Shown here: positions 46,199-56,376 of the stretch, in pieces
Position numbering within the stretch: position 1 is the first letter of the stretch
How the letters are laid out: every line of letters begins with the position of its first letter
Source of the DNA: Lutibacter profundi
GTDB taxonomy: Bacteria > Bacteroidota > Bacteroidia > Flavobacteriales > Flavobacteriaceae
NCBI RefSeq assembly: GCF_001543325.1
Contig: NZ_CP013355.1
Coordinates: forward strand, 1 to 64,000
DNA length: 64,000 nucleotides
Direction of reading: 5' to 3'
Notes under the pieces: generated by a model
What the model was told of the DNA's origin: nothing
Seen by the model: only the letters and a program-made list of their open reading frames with translations
Database searches by the model: none
Program-made: the position numbers and the translations under genes

Positions 46199-48714
46199 CC
46201 TTTACTAATTTTAATAGTCAGTTCATTCTTCTCTTTATCTAAATCCATAAAAATAGAATCTCCTTCATTTAATTTTGAATTTACAATTTCTTCAGCCAAA
46301 GTATCTTCAATATATTTTTGAATTGCACGTTTTAAAGGTCTAGCACCGTATTGTTTGTCAAAACCTTTATCAGCAATGTAATCTTTTGCCTCTTCTGTTA
46401 ATTGTAGGTTATACCCTATATCTTCAATCCGCTCAATTAGTTTACTTAATTCAATATCAATAATAGAGTGGATATCTTCACGTTCTAAAGCATTAAAAAC
46501 AACTACATCATCAATTCTATTTAAAAATTCTGGAGCAAATGATTTTTTTAGTGCATTTTCAATAACACTTTTTGCATGAGCATTGGCTTGTGAAGCTTTT
46601 GCTGCTGTTCCAAATCCAACACCAGCACCAAAATCTTTTAACTGCCTAGAACCAATGTTAGAAGTCATAATTATAATGGTATTTCTAAAATCAATTCTTC
46701 TTCCAAGGCTATCAGTAATAAAACCATCATCTAATATTTGCAGTAACATATTAAAAACATCTGGATGTGCTTTTTCAATTTCATCTAATAAAACAACTGC
46801 ATAAGGTTTACGTCTAATTTTTTCAGTTAATTGTCCACCCTCTTCATAGCCTACATAACCTGGAGGTGCTCCAATTAAACGAGAGATAGCAAATTTTTCC
46901 ATATATTCACTCATATCAATTCTTACCAAAGCATCTTCACTATCAAATAATTCAGTAGCAAGTACCTTTGCAAGTTGTGTTTTACCAACTCCTGTTTGTC
47001 CTAAAAATATAAATGACCCAATTGGTTTGTTTGGATCCTTAAGTCCAACTCTGTTTCTCTGAATTGCTTTTACAACCTTAGATACAGCTTCGTTTTGACC
47101 AATAACTTTGCCTTTAATAAGTTTTGGTAAATCATGTAATCTTTTACTTTCCGCTTCAGCAACTCTATTTACAGGAATTCCCGTCATCATTGAAACTACT
47201 TCGGCTACATTGTCTTGGGTAACAACTTCTCGATTTAATTTTGAAGCTTCTTCCCATTTTATTTGTTCAGTAAGTAATAAATTTTCAATACGTTTTTCAT
47301 CATCACGTAAGCGAGCTGCTTCTTCATATTTTTGTCCGTTTACAGCAGCAGATTTATCTTCTTTAACTTTTTCTAATTGAGCTTCTAAGTTCAATACTTC
47401 TTTTGGAACCACAATGTTGGTAATATGAATACGAGAGCCTGCTTCATCCATAGCATCAATAGCTTTATCTGGCAAAAATCGATCTGTCATATACCTATTG
47501 GTTAATTTTACACAGGCTACAATAGCCTCATCTGTATAATCAACATTGTGATGTTCTTCATATTTATTTTTAATATTTTGTAAAATTTGAATGGTTTCAT
47601 CAACTGAAGTAGGTTCCACAATTATTTTTTGAAATCTACGCTCTAAAGCACCATCTTTTTCAATATTAGTTCTAAACTCATCTAAAGTAGTAGCACCAAT
47701 ACATTGAATTTCCCCACGAGCTAAAGCAGGTTTTAACATATTTGAAGCGTCTAAAGAGCCTGTTGCACCTCCAGCACCAACTATGGTGTGAATTTCATCA
47801 ATAAACAATATAATGTCATCATTTTTCTCTAATTCATTCATTAACGCTTTCATACGTTCTTCAAACTGACCTCTGTATTTTGTGCCAGCAACCAAGCTAG
47901 CTAAATCTAGTGATACAATTCGTTTGTTGAATAAAATACGGGATACTTTACGTTCAATTATTCGGAGTGCTAAACCTTCTGCAATGGCTGATTTACCTAC
48001 GCCCGGTTCACCAATTAACATTGGGTTATTCTTTTTTCTACGACTCAAAATTTGAGAAACACGTTCAATTTCTTTTTTTCTACCTACAACTGGATCTAAC
48101 TTTCCTTCTTCGGCTAAACGTGTTAAATCACGTCCAAAGTTATCTAAAACAGGTGTTTTAGATTTTTTATCAGAAGGTTTATTACTCTTAGATTGTTCAA
48201 AAGGGTTTTGTTTTGGTGTGTCAAAATCATCATCAGAAGTATTTTCAGCTTTCGGTAAATCTAATTCTTGATCAGAAAATAATTGTTTAAAAACGGTTTT
48301 TGCATCATTATAACTAACTCCAAAATTATGCAATAACTTTGTGGTTGGATCATTTTCATTGCGTAAGATGCACAATAATAAATGTGCTGTATTTACAGCA
48401 TCATTTTGATATAGTTTGGCTTCTAAAAAAGTAGTTTTTAGCGCTTTTTCAGCTTGACGTGTTAGGTGTATACTTTTCTTTTCTTTAGATAAATCTATTG
48501 AAAAGTTGGCAGGGCTTAGCACTTCAATTTTTTTTCGCAAGTGCTCAAGATTAATTTCTAGTGAATTTAAAATTTCAATTGCCTTACCATCACCCTTTCT
48601 TAATAAGCCTAACATTAAATGTTCAGTGCCAATAAAATCATGGCCTAATCGTATAGCTTCTTCTTTGCTGTAGGTTATTACATCTTTAACTTTTGGTGAG
48701 AAATTATCGTCCAT
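46180..48714 (-). CDS. clpC: ATP-dependent Clp protease ATP-binding subunit ClpC
   Basis: ClpC is an AAA+ unfoldase that feeds substrates to ClpP. The 844-residue protein has the N-terminal double Clp repeat (1-145), a first AAA+ domain with GEPGVGKSAIAEG (near 206-218), a UVR motif (GQKYEEAARLRDDEKR near 456), and a second AAA+ domain with GQTGVGKTQLAK (near 568-579). The UVR motif separates it from ClpB and ClpA. It is divergent from gyrA across 258 bp in which I see no gene. Confidence 0.96.
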   Translation of the reverse strand: MDDNFSPKVKDVITYSKEEAIRLGHDFIGTEHLMLGLLRKGDGKAIEILNSLEINLEHLRKKIEVLSPANFSIDLSKEKKSIHLTRQAEKALKTTFLEAKLYQNDAVNTAHLLLCILRNENDPTTKLLHNFGVSYNDAKTVFKQLFSDQELDLPKAENTSDDDFDTPKQNPFEQSKSNKPSDKKSKTPVLDNFGRDLTRLAEEGKLDPVVGRKKEIERVSQILSRRKKNNPMLIGEPGVGKSAIAEGLALRIIERKVSRILFNKRIVSLDLASLVAGTKYRGQFEERMKALMNELEKNDDIILFIDEIHTIVGAGGATGSLDASNMLKPALARGEIQCIGATTLDEFRTNIEKDGALERRFQKIIVEPTSVDETIQILQNIKNKYEEHHNVDYTDEAIVACVKLTNRYMTDRFLPDKAIDAMDEAGSRIHITNIVVPKEVLNLEAQLEKVKEDKSAAVNGQKYEEAARLRDDEKRIENLLLTEQIKWEEASKLNREVVTQDNVAEVVSMMTGIPVNRVAEAESKRLHDLPKLIKGKVIGQNEAVSKVVKAIQRNRVGLKDPNKPIGSFIFLGQTGVGKTQLAKVLATELFDSEDALVRIDMSEYMEKFAISRLIGAPPGYVGYEEGGQLTEKIRRKPYAVVLLDEIEKAHPDVFNMLLQILDDGFITDSLGRRIDFRNTIIIMTSNIGSRQLKDFGAGVGFGTAAKASQANAHAKSVIENALKKSFAPEFLNRIDDVVVFNALEREDIHSIIDIELSKLIERIEDIGYNLQLTEEAKDYIADKGFDKQYGARPLKRAIQKYIEDTLAEEIVNSKLNEGDSIFMDLDKEKNELTIKISKGKKKVE

Positions 48715-48972
48715 AGTTTTCTGTTTATACGGTAAAATTAACTGATTTTTTTCTTTTTTTTAAACAAAAAGGCTACCAGTTTTATTTATTTTATTTAAAT
48801 AGTTGTTTTTTATGATTAAAAATTGCTGAAAATCAACCTTTTAAAGCGTATTTTTTCAACCTTTTATTGTTGATAAATATTACAAAAACAAGAGTAGAAA
48901 TAAGTTGTAAAAATGTTAAAAATTGTATATTGCTTTGTTAAAATTTAAACACTAAAATAAAATCAAAAATTT

Positions 48973-51486
48973 ATGGCAGACGGTGAAAAATTAATACCAA
49001 TTAACATTGAAGATGAAATGAAATCTGCTTACATTGATTATTCAATGTCAGTAATTGTTTCAAGAGCACTACCCGATGTACGAGATGGTTTAAAACCAGT
49101 ACATAGAAGGGTTTTGTTTGGGATGCATGAATTAGGAATAAAAGCAACTGGATCATATAAAAAATCAGCAAGAATTGTTGGGGAAGTATTGGGAAAGTAT
49201 CACCCACATGGTGATACATCCGTTTATGATTCTATGGTGCGTATGGCTCAAGAGTGGAGTGTGCGTTATATGATGGTTGATGGACAAGGAAATTTTGGTT
49301 CAGTTGATGGCGACAGCCCGGCAGCAATGCGTTATACAGAGGTTCGTATGCGAAAAATATCAGAAGATATGCTTTCTGATATAGACAAAGATACTGTTGA
49401 TCATAAATTAAACTTTGATGATACCTTAAATGAGCCAACCGTTTTACCAACTAGAATTCCTAACTTACTAGTTAATGGAGCATCTGGAATAGCTGTAGGT
49501 ATGGCTACCAATATGGCACCTCATAATTTAACTGAAGTTATAAATGGTACATTGGCTTATATTGAAAATAGAGATATAGAAATCTCTGAGTTAATGCAAC
49601 ATATTAAAGCTCCTGATTTTCCAACAGGCGGTATTATTTATGGATATGAAGGCGTAAAAGATGCATTTGAAACAGGAAGAGGTAGAATTGTTATAAGAGC
49701 AAAAGCTATTATAGAAGAAGTACAAGGGCGAGAATGCATTATTGTAACTGAAATTCCGTATCAAGTTAATAAAGCAGATATGATTAAAAAAACTGCTGAA
49801 TTAGTAAATGATAAAAAATTAGAAGGTATAGCGAATATTCGGGATGAATCAGATAGGAATGGTATGCGAATTGTTTATATTTTAAAACGTGACGCAATAC
49901 CAAATATAGTTTTAAATAAATTATATAAATATACAAGTTTACAAACTTCTTTCAGTGTAAATAATATTGCATTGGTTAATGGACGTCCTGAGCAATTAAA
50001 CTTAAAACAATTAATTCATTATTTTGTTGAACACAGGCATGAAGTAGTTGTTAGAAGAACACAGTTTGAACTTAAAAAAGCGGAGGCTAGAGCACATATT
50101 TTAGAAGGATTAATTATTGCTAGTGACAATATTGATGAGGTAATAAAAATAATTAGAGCTTGTTCAAATGCAGACGAGGCAAGAGAAAAATTAATAGCGC
50201 GTTTTGAATTGTCTGAAATTCAAGCAAAAGCAATTGTTGAAATGCGATTGCGTCAACTAACAGGCTTAGAACAAGATAAGCTGCGTGCTGAATATGAAGG
50301 TATAATGAAGCTCATTATAGATTTAAAAGAGATATTGAGTAATGAAGTTAGACGTTATGAAATTATTAAAGATGAGTTAATTGCAGTTAGAGATAAATAT
50401 GGTGATGACAGAAGATCTGTGATTGAATATGCAGGTGGAGATTTGTCTATTGAAGATATGATACCTAACTCTAAAGTTGTAGTTACAATTTCACATGCAG
50501 GTTATGTAAAACGTACAAATTTAGATGAATATAAGGTTCAAAATAGAGGAGGAAGAGGCCAAAAAGGTGTTTCAACAAGAACGGAGGATTTCTTAGAACA
50601 TTTGTTTGTAGGTACAAATCATCAATATATGCTGTTCTTTACTCAAAAAGGAAAGGTATTTTGGATGCGTGTTTATGAAATTCCAGAAGGAGGTAAAACA
50701 TCCAAAGGAAGAGCTATTCAAAACTTAATTAATATTGAGCAGGATGATGTAGTTAAGGCATTTTTGGTGACAGAAGATTTAAAAAACGAAGAGTATGTTA
50801 ACAGTCATTATATTATAATGGCTACTAAAAAAGGTCAAGTTAAAAAAACGTCATTAGAGCAATATTCTCGTCCTAGAACAAATGGTATTAATGCAATTAC
50901 CATTAAAGAAGGAGATGAACTTTTAGAAGCGAAATTAACTACGGGTGATAGCCAAATTATGATTGGTTTAAAATCTGGTAAAGCCATCCGATTTGAAGAA
51001 AGTAAAACACGACCAATGGGAAGGAATGCCTCAGGTGTTAGGGGAATTACTATAGCAAACAAAAATGATGAAGTTGTAGGTATGATTGCTGTAAATGATC
51101 AAGAAAGTGATATTTTGGTGGTTTCTGAAAATGGCTATGGAAAAAGATCTAGTTTAGAAGATTATAGAATTACAAACCGTGGAGGTAAAGGTGTAAAAAC
51201 AATAAATGTTACAGAAAAAACGGGTAATTTAGTGGCTATTAAGAGTGTAACGAATGAAGATGATTTAATGATTATTAATAAATCTGGAATCACTATTAGA
51301 ATGGCTGTAGCTGATTTGCGGGTTATGGGACGTGCAACACAAGGTGTTAAATTAATAAATATTAAAAATAATGATTCTATAGCTGCAGTTGCAAAAGTAT
51401 TACATGAAGATGAAGAAGAAATAGTAGATACAGAAAATGGCACGGAAATTGAAAATAGTAATGAAGAAAATAATAATGAAGAATAA
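48973..51486 (+). CDS. gyrA: DNA gyrase subunit A
   Basis: GyrA cuts and rejoins DNA during negative supercoiling. The 837-residue protein has the catalytic Tyr121 in [10 protein letters not shown], the quinolone region [11 protein letters not shown] (77-87, with Thr82 and Asp86 at the positions of E. coli Ser83 and Asp87), and a C-terminal beta-pinwheel with the GyrA box [11 protein letters not shown] near 523. The tail is acidic (Glu/Asn-rich). Confidence 0.97.
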   Translation: MADGEKLIPINIEDEMKSAYIDYSMSVIVSRALPDVRDGLKPVHRRVLFGMHELGIKATGSYKKSARIVGEVLGKYHPHGDTSVYDSMVRMAQEWSVRYMMVDGQGNFGSVDGDSPAAMRYTEVRMRKISEDMLSDIDKDTVDHKLNFDDTLNEPTVLPTRIPNLLVNGASGIAVGMATNMAPHNLTEVINGTLAYIENRDIEISELMQHIKAPDFPTGGIIYGYEGVKDAFETGRGRIVIRAKAIIEEVQGRECIIVTEIPYQVNKADMIKKTAELVNDKKLEGIANIRDESDRNGMRIVYILKRDAIPNIVLNKLYKYTSLQTSFSVNNIALVNGRPEQLNLKQLIHYFVEHRHEVVVRRTQFELKKAEARAHILEGLIIASDNIDEVIKIIRACSNADEAREKLIARFELSEIQAKAIVEMRLRQLTGLEQDKLRAEYEGIMKLIIDLKEILSNEVRRYEIIKDELIAVRDKYGDDRRSVIEYAGGDLSIEDMIPNSKVVVTISHAGYVKRTNLDEYKVQNRGGRGQKGVSTRTEDFLEHLFVGTNHQYMLFFTQKGKVFWMRVYEIPEGGKTSKGRAIQNLINIEQDDVVKAFLVTEDLKNEEYVNSHYIIMATKKGQVKKTSLEQYSRPRTNGINAITIKEGDELLEAKLTTGDSQIMIGLKSGKAIRFEESKTRPMGRNASGVRGITIANKNDEVVGMIAVNDQESDILVVSENGYGKRSSLEDYRITNRGGKGVKTINVTEKTGNLVAIKSVTNEDDLMIINKSGITIRMAVADLRVMGRATQGVKLINIKNNDSIAAVAKVLHEDEEEIVDTENGTEIENSNEENNNEE

Positions 51487-51511
51487 ATAAATCAAGAGTA
51501 AATCAATTAAA

Positions 51512-52789
51512 ATGAAGAAACAATTATTAATTCTATCAGCTTTATTCATTAGCATGATAGCATTCGGACAAAAAAGTGAACTTAAAACTGCTGAAAAGGC
51601 AATTAAATCTGGTGATTTTACTGCGGCAATGGCTGCTATAAAACAAGCGGAAGGTTTAATAGAAGCTGCAGATCAAAAAACAAAAGCTAAATTTTATTAT
51701 TTGAAAGGTAAAGCATTGTATCAAAATGGATCAGATAAAGCTGATATTCAAAAAGTTGGTGATGCATTTAATCAATTAATTAATTTTGAAAACAAAACCA
51801 AGCCTAAATATTCTAAAGAGGTTGGAGAGTTGTTAAATAAACTGATAAGTGATATTGCTAATAAAGCATCAACTAGTTACAAAAAAGCTGTACAAACAAA
51901 AGAAGCAAAAGATTTTGTGAATGCAGCTAATAAATTTCATCAAGTTTTTGCATTAAGTCCAAGAGATACAACCTTTTTAGATAATGCAGCCTTAGTTTAT
52001 TATTTAGGAAAAGACTATGATAATTCAATCAAAGCTTATGAAAAATTATTAGATTTAAACTACACAGGAATTGCAACAATTTATAAAGCTACAAATAAAG
52101 AAGACGGTAAAGATATTATTTTTAATGATAAAAAAGCAATGGATTTACAAGTGAAACTTGGACTTGTTGAAAATCCAAGAATTGAAGCAAAACCATCTAG
52201 ACGTGAATTTTTATTTAAAAATTTAGCTCAAAATTATGCGGCTTTAGGTAAAAATGATAAAGCTTTAGAAATATTAGCTGAAGGAAGAAAAGAATTTCCT
52301 AAAAGTTATTCTTTGTTAATTGATGAAGCTAATGTTTATTATAAATTAGGTAATAATGATGAATTTAAAAAACATTTAGAAAAAGCAATTACTTTAAACC
52401 CAACAGACCCAACGTTATATTACAATGTGGGTGTTATGAATATGGAGCAAAAAAAGATTGATGAAGCTATAAAATATTTTGAGAAGGCAATTGAATTAAA
52501 ACCTGATTATGCAGATGCTTATAATAATATTGGAGCTGCAATTATTGATAAAGTAAACCCTATTATTGAAGAAATGAATAAAAGTTTATCAGATTTTAAT
52601 AAATATGATAAATTACAAGCTGAACAACTTGAAATTTACAAAAGAGCATTACCTTATTATGAAAAAGCCTATGAATTAAATAGTTCTAGTATTAGTACTG
52701 TTCAAACACTAATGGGATTATATGAAAACCTAGAAATGATGGATAAACTTGAAGAACTTAGAGCAGTTTACGAAGAATTAAAAGGATAA
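51512..52789 (+). CDS. Exported tetratricopeptide-repeat protein
   Basis: A 425-residue protein with a signal peptide (about 1-19, ending IAFGQ) and several TPR units: near 140-180, 225-260, and a clear tandem at about 295-345 (PTDPTLYYNVGVMN, PDYADAYNNIGAAI). TPR units mediate protein contacts. It lies 25 bp after gyrA and may be cotranscribed. Function unknown. Confidence 0.88.
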   Translation: MKKQLLILSALFISMIAFGQKSELKTAEKAIKSGDFTAAMAAIKQAEGLIEAADQKTKAKFYYLKGKALYQNGSDKADIQKVGDAFNQLINFENKTKPKYSKEVGELLNKLISDIANKASTSYKKAVQTKEAKDFVNAANKFHQVFALSPRDTTFLDNAALVYYLGKDYDNSIKAYEKLLDLNYTGIATIYKATNKEDGKDIIFNDKKAMDLQVKLGLVENPRIEAKPSRREFLFKNLAQNYAALGKNDKALEILAEGRKEFPKSYSLLIDEANVYYKLGNNDEFKKHLEKAITLNPTDPTLYYNVGVMNMEQKKIDEAIKYFEKAIELKPDYADAYNNIGAAIIDKVNPIIEEMNKSLSDFNKYDKLQAEQLEIYKRALPYYEKAYELNSSSISTVQTLMGLYENLEMMDKLEELRAVYEELKG

Positions 52790-52809
52790 TTTAGATAATA
52801 ATTAGACAT

Positions 52810-52840
52810 AAAAAAAGCTCACATTTGTGAGCTTTTTTTA
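52810..52840. terminator. Bidirectional terminator between convergent genes
   Basis: Perfect arms AAAAAAGCTCACA and its complement around a two-base loop (52811-52838). Confidence 0.9.
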
Positions 52841-53629
52841 TATAATTTTTTTGATAACTCGTAGTTTATGCGTGTGCTTGTGTGAATTAATATTAAAAAT
52901 ACCACTGTGGTCTAATCTGTCAACTCTAACTTTGCCATATGCATGAATAATATAATTATCAGGCATAATTATGCCTACATGCGTAATAATACCTTCATTA
53001 TTATCAAAAAAAGCCAAATCACCAGGCTCACTCTCTTCAATAAAACTTAAAACTTCACCTTGGCTAGCCTGTTGTGATGCGTCACGTAATAATTTATATC
53101 CACAAAGTTTATATACCATTTGTGTAAATCCTGAACAATCAATCCCAAAGGGTGTTTTCCCTCCCCATAAATAAGGAGCGTTTAAATATTTAAAGGCGGT
53201 TTCAATAATTAATTCTTTAGGTAATTTTTGAGAAATTATAGATCCTTCGTATTGAAAAATTCTTGTATTTATAGTAAGGTTTTGATTGTTATAAAAGGGT
53301 AAGCTAGATCCTATTGGAACTGTTATAAAATTTTGTTCTTTATCAGTTGCAAAATCTATCAATTCAGCTGCTAAAATAGGTGTTGAGTTTTCTAATTTAT
53401 CAAATATTTCTCTTGTTATTTCTTCATATTGTTTGTTATCAACCCAACCTTCATAATTGTCGTGTGCAATTCTTATTTTACTCCATTGTTTGCGTATTTC
53501 TAATATTTTAAAATATTCACCAAATAGTAGTTGAGAAATCATTTCACTACTGTTATTAGGCTCTATTCTAAGAGGAACAATACTTAAATTACAAATACCG
53601 TGATGCATATAAAAGTTATAATCTTTCAA
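52838..53629 (-). CDS. NlpC/P60 (C40) peptidase with bacterial SH3 region
   Basis: A 263-residue cell-wall peptidase. The N-terminal part is SH3-like (about 8-70, with GEYFKILEIRKQWSKIR), and the C-terminal NlpC/P60 domain has the catalytic Cys in FGIDCSGFTQMVY near 166 and the His in THVGIIMP near 217. Such enzymes cut gamma-D-Glu/meso-Dap peptides. No signal peptide is obvious. It overlaps the thiolase gene by 14 bp. Confidence 0.9.
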   Translation of the reverse strand: MKDYNFYMHHGICNLSIVPLRIEPNNSSEMISQLLFGEYFKILEIRKQWSKIRIAHDNYEGWVDNKQYEEITREIFDKLENSTPILAAELIDFATDKEQNFITVPIGSSLPFYNNQNLTINTRIFQYEGSIISQKLPKELIIETAFKYLNAPYLWGGKTPFGIDCSGFTQMVYKLCGYKLLRDASQQASQGEVLSFIEESEPGDLAFFDNNEGIITHVGIIMPDNYIIHAYGKVRVDRLDHSGIFNINSHKHTHKLRVIKKII

Positions 53630-54791
53630 TAATTAATGCACTTGCGCCGCCACCTCCATTACAAATTGCTGCAGCACCTATTTTTGCATTATTTTGTGCT
53701 AATATGGAAGTTAATGCAATTACAATTCTTGCTCCAGACATGCCGAGAGGATGACCTAATGAAACAGCACCACCATTTACGTTTACTTTATTGGAGTCTA
53801 ATCCTAAAATTTTCATATTTGCCAAACCAACAACAGAAAAAGCTTCATTAAACTCAAAATAATCAACATCACTTTGGGAAATACCTGCTTTGTTCAGGGC
53901 TTTTGGTAATGCCTTAGCTGGAGCTGTTGTAAACCACTCTGGTTCATGAGCTGCATCGGCATAGCCTAAAATTTTGGCAATAGGTTTTAATTTTAACTCT
54001 TTGGCTTTATCAGCACTCATAATAACCAATGCCGCAGCTCCGTCATTAAGTGTTGAAGCGTTGGCTGCAGTTACGGTACCTTCTTTACTGAAAACAGGTC
54101 GCAATGTTGGAATTTTATCCATTTTTACGTTTTTGTATTCTTCATCTTCAGAAAAAATAATTGGTTCGCCTCTTCTTTGCGGAATTTCTACTGGCACAAT
54201 TTCATTAGAAAAATTATCATTTTCCCACGCTTTGGCAGATCTGTTATATGATTCAATAGCAAAATTATCTTGATCTTCTCTTGTAAAGTTATATTCATTT
54301 GCACATAAATCACCGCAGGTTCCCATATGTTTTTGATCGTAAACATTTGTTAAGCCATCAACAAGCAAGCCATCTGTAGCCGTTATGTTTCCAAGTTTAG
54401 TAGCTTTTCTTCCAGCAATATAATGAGGTATATTACTCATACTTTCCATTCCTCCTGCAACAATTATTTCAGCATCACCAGATTTTATAGCTTGAGCAGC
54501 AAACATAATAGCTTTCATTCCAGAAGCACAAACTTTGTTAACAGTTGTACAAGGAACAGTATTTGGTATTCCTGCAAAAATTGCTGCTTGCCTAGCCGGC
54601 GCCTGCCCTAAACCTGCAGAAACAACATTTCCCATAAAAACTTCATCAATTAATTCAGGATTTAAATTTATTTTATTTAAAGCTCCTTTTATAGCAATGG
54701 CTCCAAGTTTTGTAGCAGAAATAGTAGACAAGCTACCTAAAAAACTTCCAATTGGAGTTCTTGCAACAGATACAATTACAACTTCTTTCAT
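53616..54791 (-). CDS. Acetyl-CoA C-acyltransferase (thiolase)
   Basis: Thiolases cleave or form acetoacetyl/3-ketoacyl-CoA. The 391-residue protein has the nucleophilic Cys in VNKVCASGMKAI near 88, the His in GGAVSLGHPLGMSGAR near 347, and the second Cys in AAICNGGGGAS near 377. It could act in beta-oxidation with the acyl-CoA dehydrogenase seen upstream. Confidence 0.94.
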   Translation of the reverse strand: MKEVVIVSVARTPIGSFLGSLSTISATKLGAIAIKGALNKINLNPELIDEVFMGNVVSAGLGQAPARQAAIFAGIPNTVPCTTVNKVCASGMKAIMFAAQAIKSGDAEIIVAGGMESMSNIPHYIAGRKATKLGNITATDGLLVDGLTNVYDQKHMGTCGDLCANEYNFTREDQDNFAIESYNRSAKAWENDNFSNEIVPVEIPQRRGEPIIFSEDEEYKNVKMDKIPTLRPVFSKEGTVTAANASTLNDGAAALVIMSADKAKELKLKPIAKILGYADAAHEPEWFTTAPAKALPKALNKAGISQSDVDYFEFNEAFSVVGLANMKILGLDSNKVNVNGGAVSLGHPLGMSGARIVIALTSILAQNNAKIGAAAICNGGGGASALIIERL

Positions 54792-54939
54792 TTTTTTATT
54801 TGGATTTATTCAATTGCGAATTTAGTTAATTTTAAACTAATTTTTAAGCAATAAATGAGAGTTTATTATGTGTGACAAATATTACATTGTAAAAGTAATT
54901 GTTTTATAATTTGCATGAGTTATTCAAAATCAGAGAAAA

Positions 54940-56337
54940 ATGAATGTAAAAGAAGCTTTTAATAAACATTATATTGCAGTTATAGGAGGTTCAATTTCAG
55001 GCTCAGAAGCTGCATATTTATTAGCAGAGAAGGGCTTTAAAGTAGTTGTTTTTGATATGAATAAGCTTCCCTATGGTAAAATTGAAGATGGGTTACCTAA
55101 TTGGCATATTAACCTTAGAAATAGGCAAATAAGTGAGATTGATGCAAAACTAGATCATCCAAACATTCGTTTTGTACCCAAAACAAAAATAGGAAGAGAT
55201 ATAAATTTTTTAGATTTAATTAACAATTGGGGATTTTCAGCTATTATTTTAGCCAACGGAGCTTGGAAAGATAGAAAATTCCCAATTCCAGCAATTGAAA
55301 AATTTAAAGATAAAGAACTAATTTATCAAAATTCTTTTATCAATTGGTTCAACCATAAGCATGAACATGATTATATGGGAAAGAATTATTTTATTAAAGA
55401 AAATACGGTGATAGTAGGAGGTGGTTTGGCGTCACTAGATGTTGTTAAAATAGTTATGATTGAACTTGTTAAAAAACAATTATTTTTAAAAAAAGGTATT
55501 GATATTGATTTGTTTACCCTGGAAAAACAGGGGATTAAAAAGTTTTTAGAAGAACATGCTATAAGTTTTGAGGAGCTAGATTTAAAAAAAGCAACATTGG
55601 TTTACAGAAGAACGGCAAAAGATATGCCTTTGAAATTACCAAAAGATGATTCTGAAGAAAGTATAAAAGCAGCCAAATTAGTTTCTGAAAAATTATTAAA
55701 TAAATATGCAGAGAAATACGTATTTAATTTTATTCCCCTAAGTATTCCAGTTGATTTTAGGGAAAAAGAGGATAAGTTAACGAGTGTTATTTTTCAAAAA
55801 GTTATTGTTGAAAACGGTAAAATTAAACCTAAAGAAAATAGTTATTTTGAGTTAAAAACAGCTATATTAATTTCTTCTATTGGTAGCATTCCTGAACAAT
55901 TGGAAGGCTTAGAATATGAACATTCTTCATTGAAAATGCGTAAAAATGCAAATTATCAAGTGGTAGGTTTTGAAAATGTTTTTGCCGTTGGTAATGCAGT
56001 AACAGGGCGTGGTAATATTCAAGAATCTAAACAACATGGAAAACAAATAACAACATTGATTATTGATGAACATTTAACAGAAGATGCATTAGAAAAATGG
56101 TTAACAAATATGAATAATGAAATTAAAAGTGAGGTTAATAACAATTTAAACGCTATAGTTGGTGAAATTTCAAAGCGCCATGTTCAGCCAAAATCAGTAA
56201 TTGAAGGAATTTTAGATAAGATAAATCAAATTCATAAAAAAATAGGGTACACCAACTATAGAGACTGGATTAAAAAGAATACACCCGATAGATTGGAAGA
56301 TATCTTAAAAAATAAATCAAATTGCAAATGCATATAA
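54940..56337 (+). CDS. FAD/NAD(P)-binding oxidoreductase (ferredoxin-NADP reductase FprA-like)
   Basis: A 465-residue flavoprotein with FAD motif IGGSISGSEAAYLLAEKGF (15-33), a second dinucleotide motif VIVGGGLASLDVVK (near 160-173), and NVFAVGNAVTGRGNIQES near 346-363, a layout like adrenodoxin reductase-type ferredoxin-NADP reductases. The C-terminus ends NCKCI. The electron partner is unknown; glutamate-synthase small-subunit-like proteins are an alternative. Confidence 0.75.
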   Translation: MNVKEAFNKHYIAVIGGSISGSEAAYLLAEKGFKVVVFDMNKLPYGKIEDGLPNWHINLRNRQISEIDAKLDHPNIRFVPKTKIGRDINFLDLINNWGFSAIILANGAWKDRKFPIPAIEKFKDKELIYQNSFINWFNHKHEHDYMGKNYFIKENTVIVGGGLASLDVVKIVMIELVKKQLFLKKGIDIDLFTLEKQGIKKFLEEHAISFEELDLKKATLVYRRTAKDMPLKLPKDDSEESIKAAKLVSEKLLNKYAEKYVFNFIPLSIPVDFREKEDKLTSVIFQKVIVENGKIKPKENSYFELKTAILISSIGSIPEQLEGLEYEHSSLKMRKNANYQVVGFENVFAVGNAVTGRGNIQESKQHGKQITTLIIDEHLTEDALEKWLTNMNNEIKSEVNNNLNAIVGEISKRHVQPKSVIEGILDKINQIHKKIGYTNYRDWIKKNTPDRLEDILKNKSNCKCI

Positions 56338-56376
56338 CATAATAATTGTTATTTTTGAAAGGCAAATGCAAACTTC

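Noticed and set aside
48715-48972. Hidden gene or RNA between clpC and gyrA
   Set aside because: The gap is AT-rich with no open frame of note, no hairpin with T run and no recognised RNA motif.
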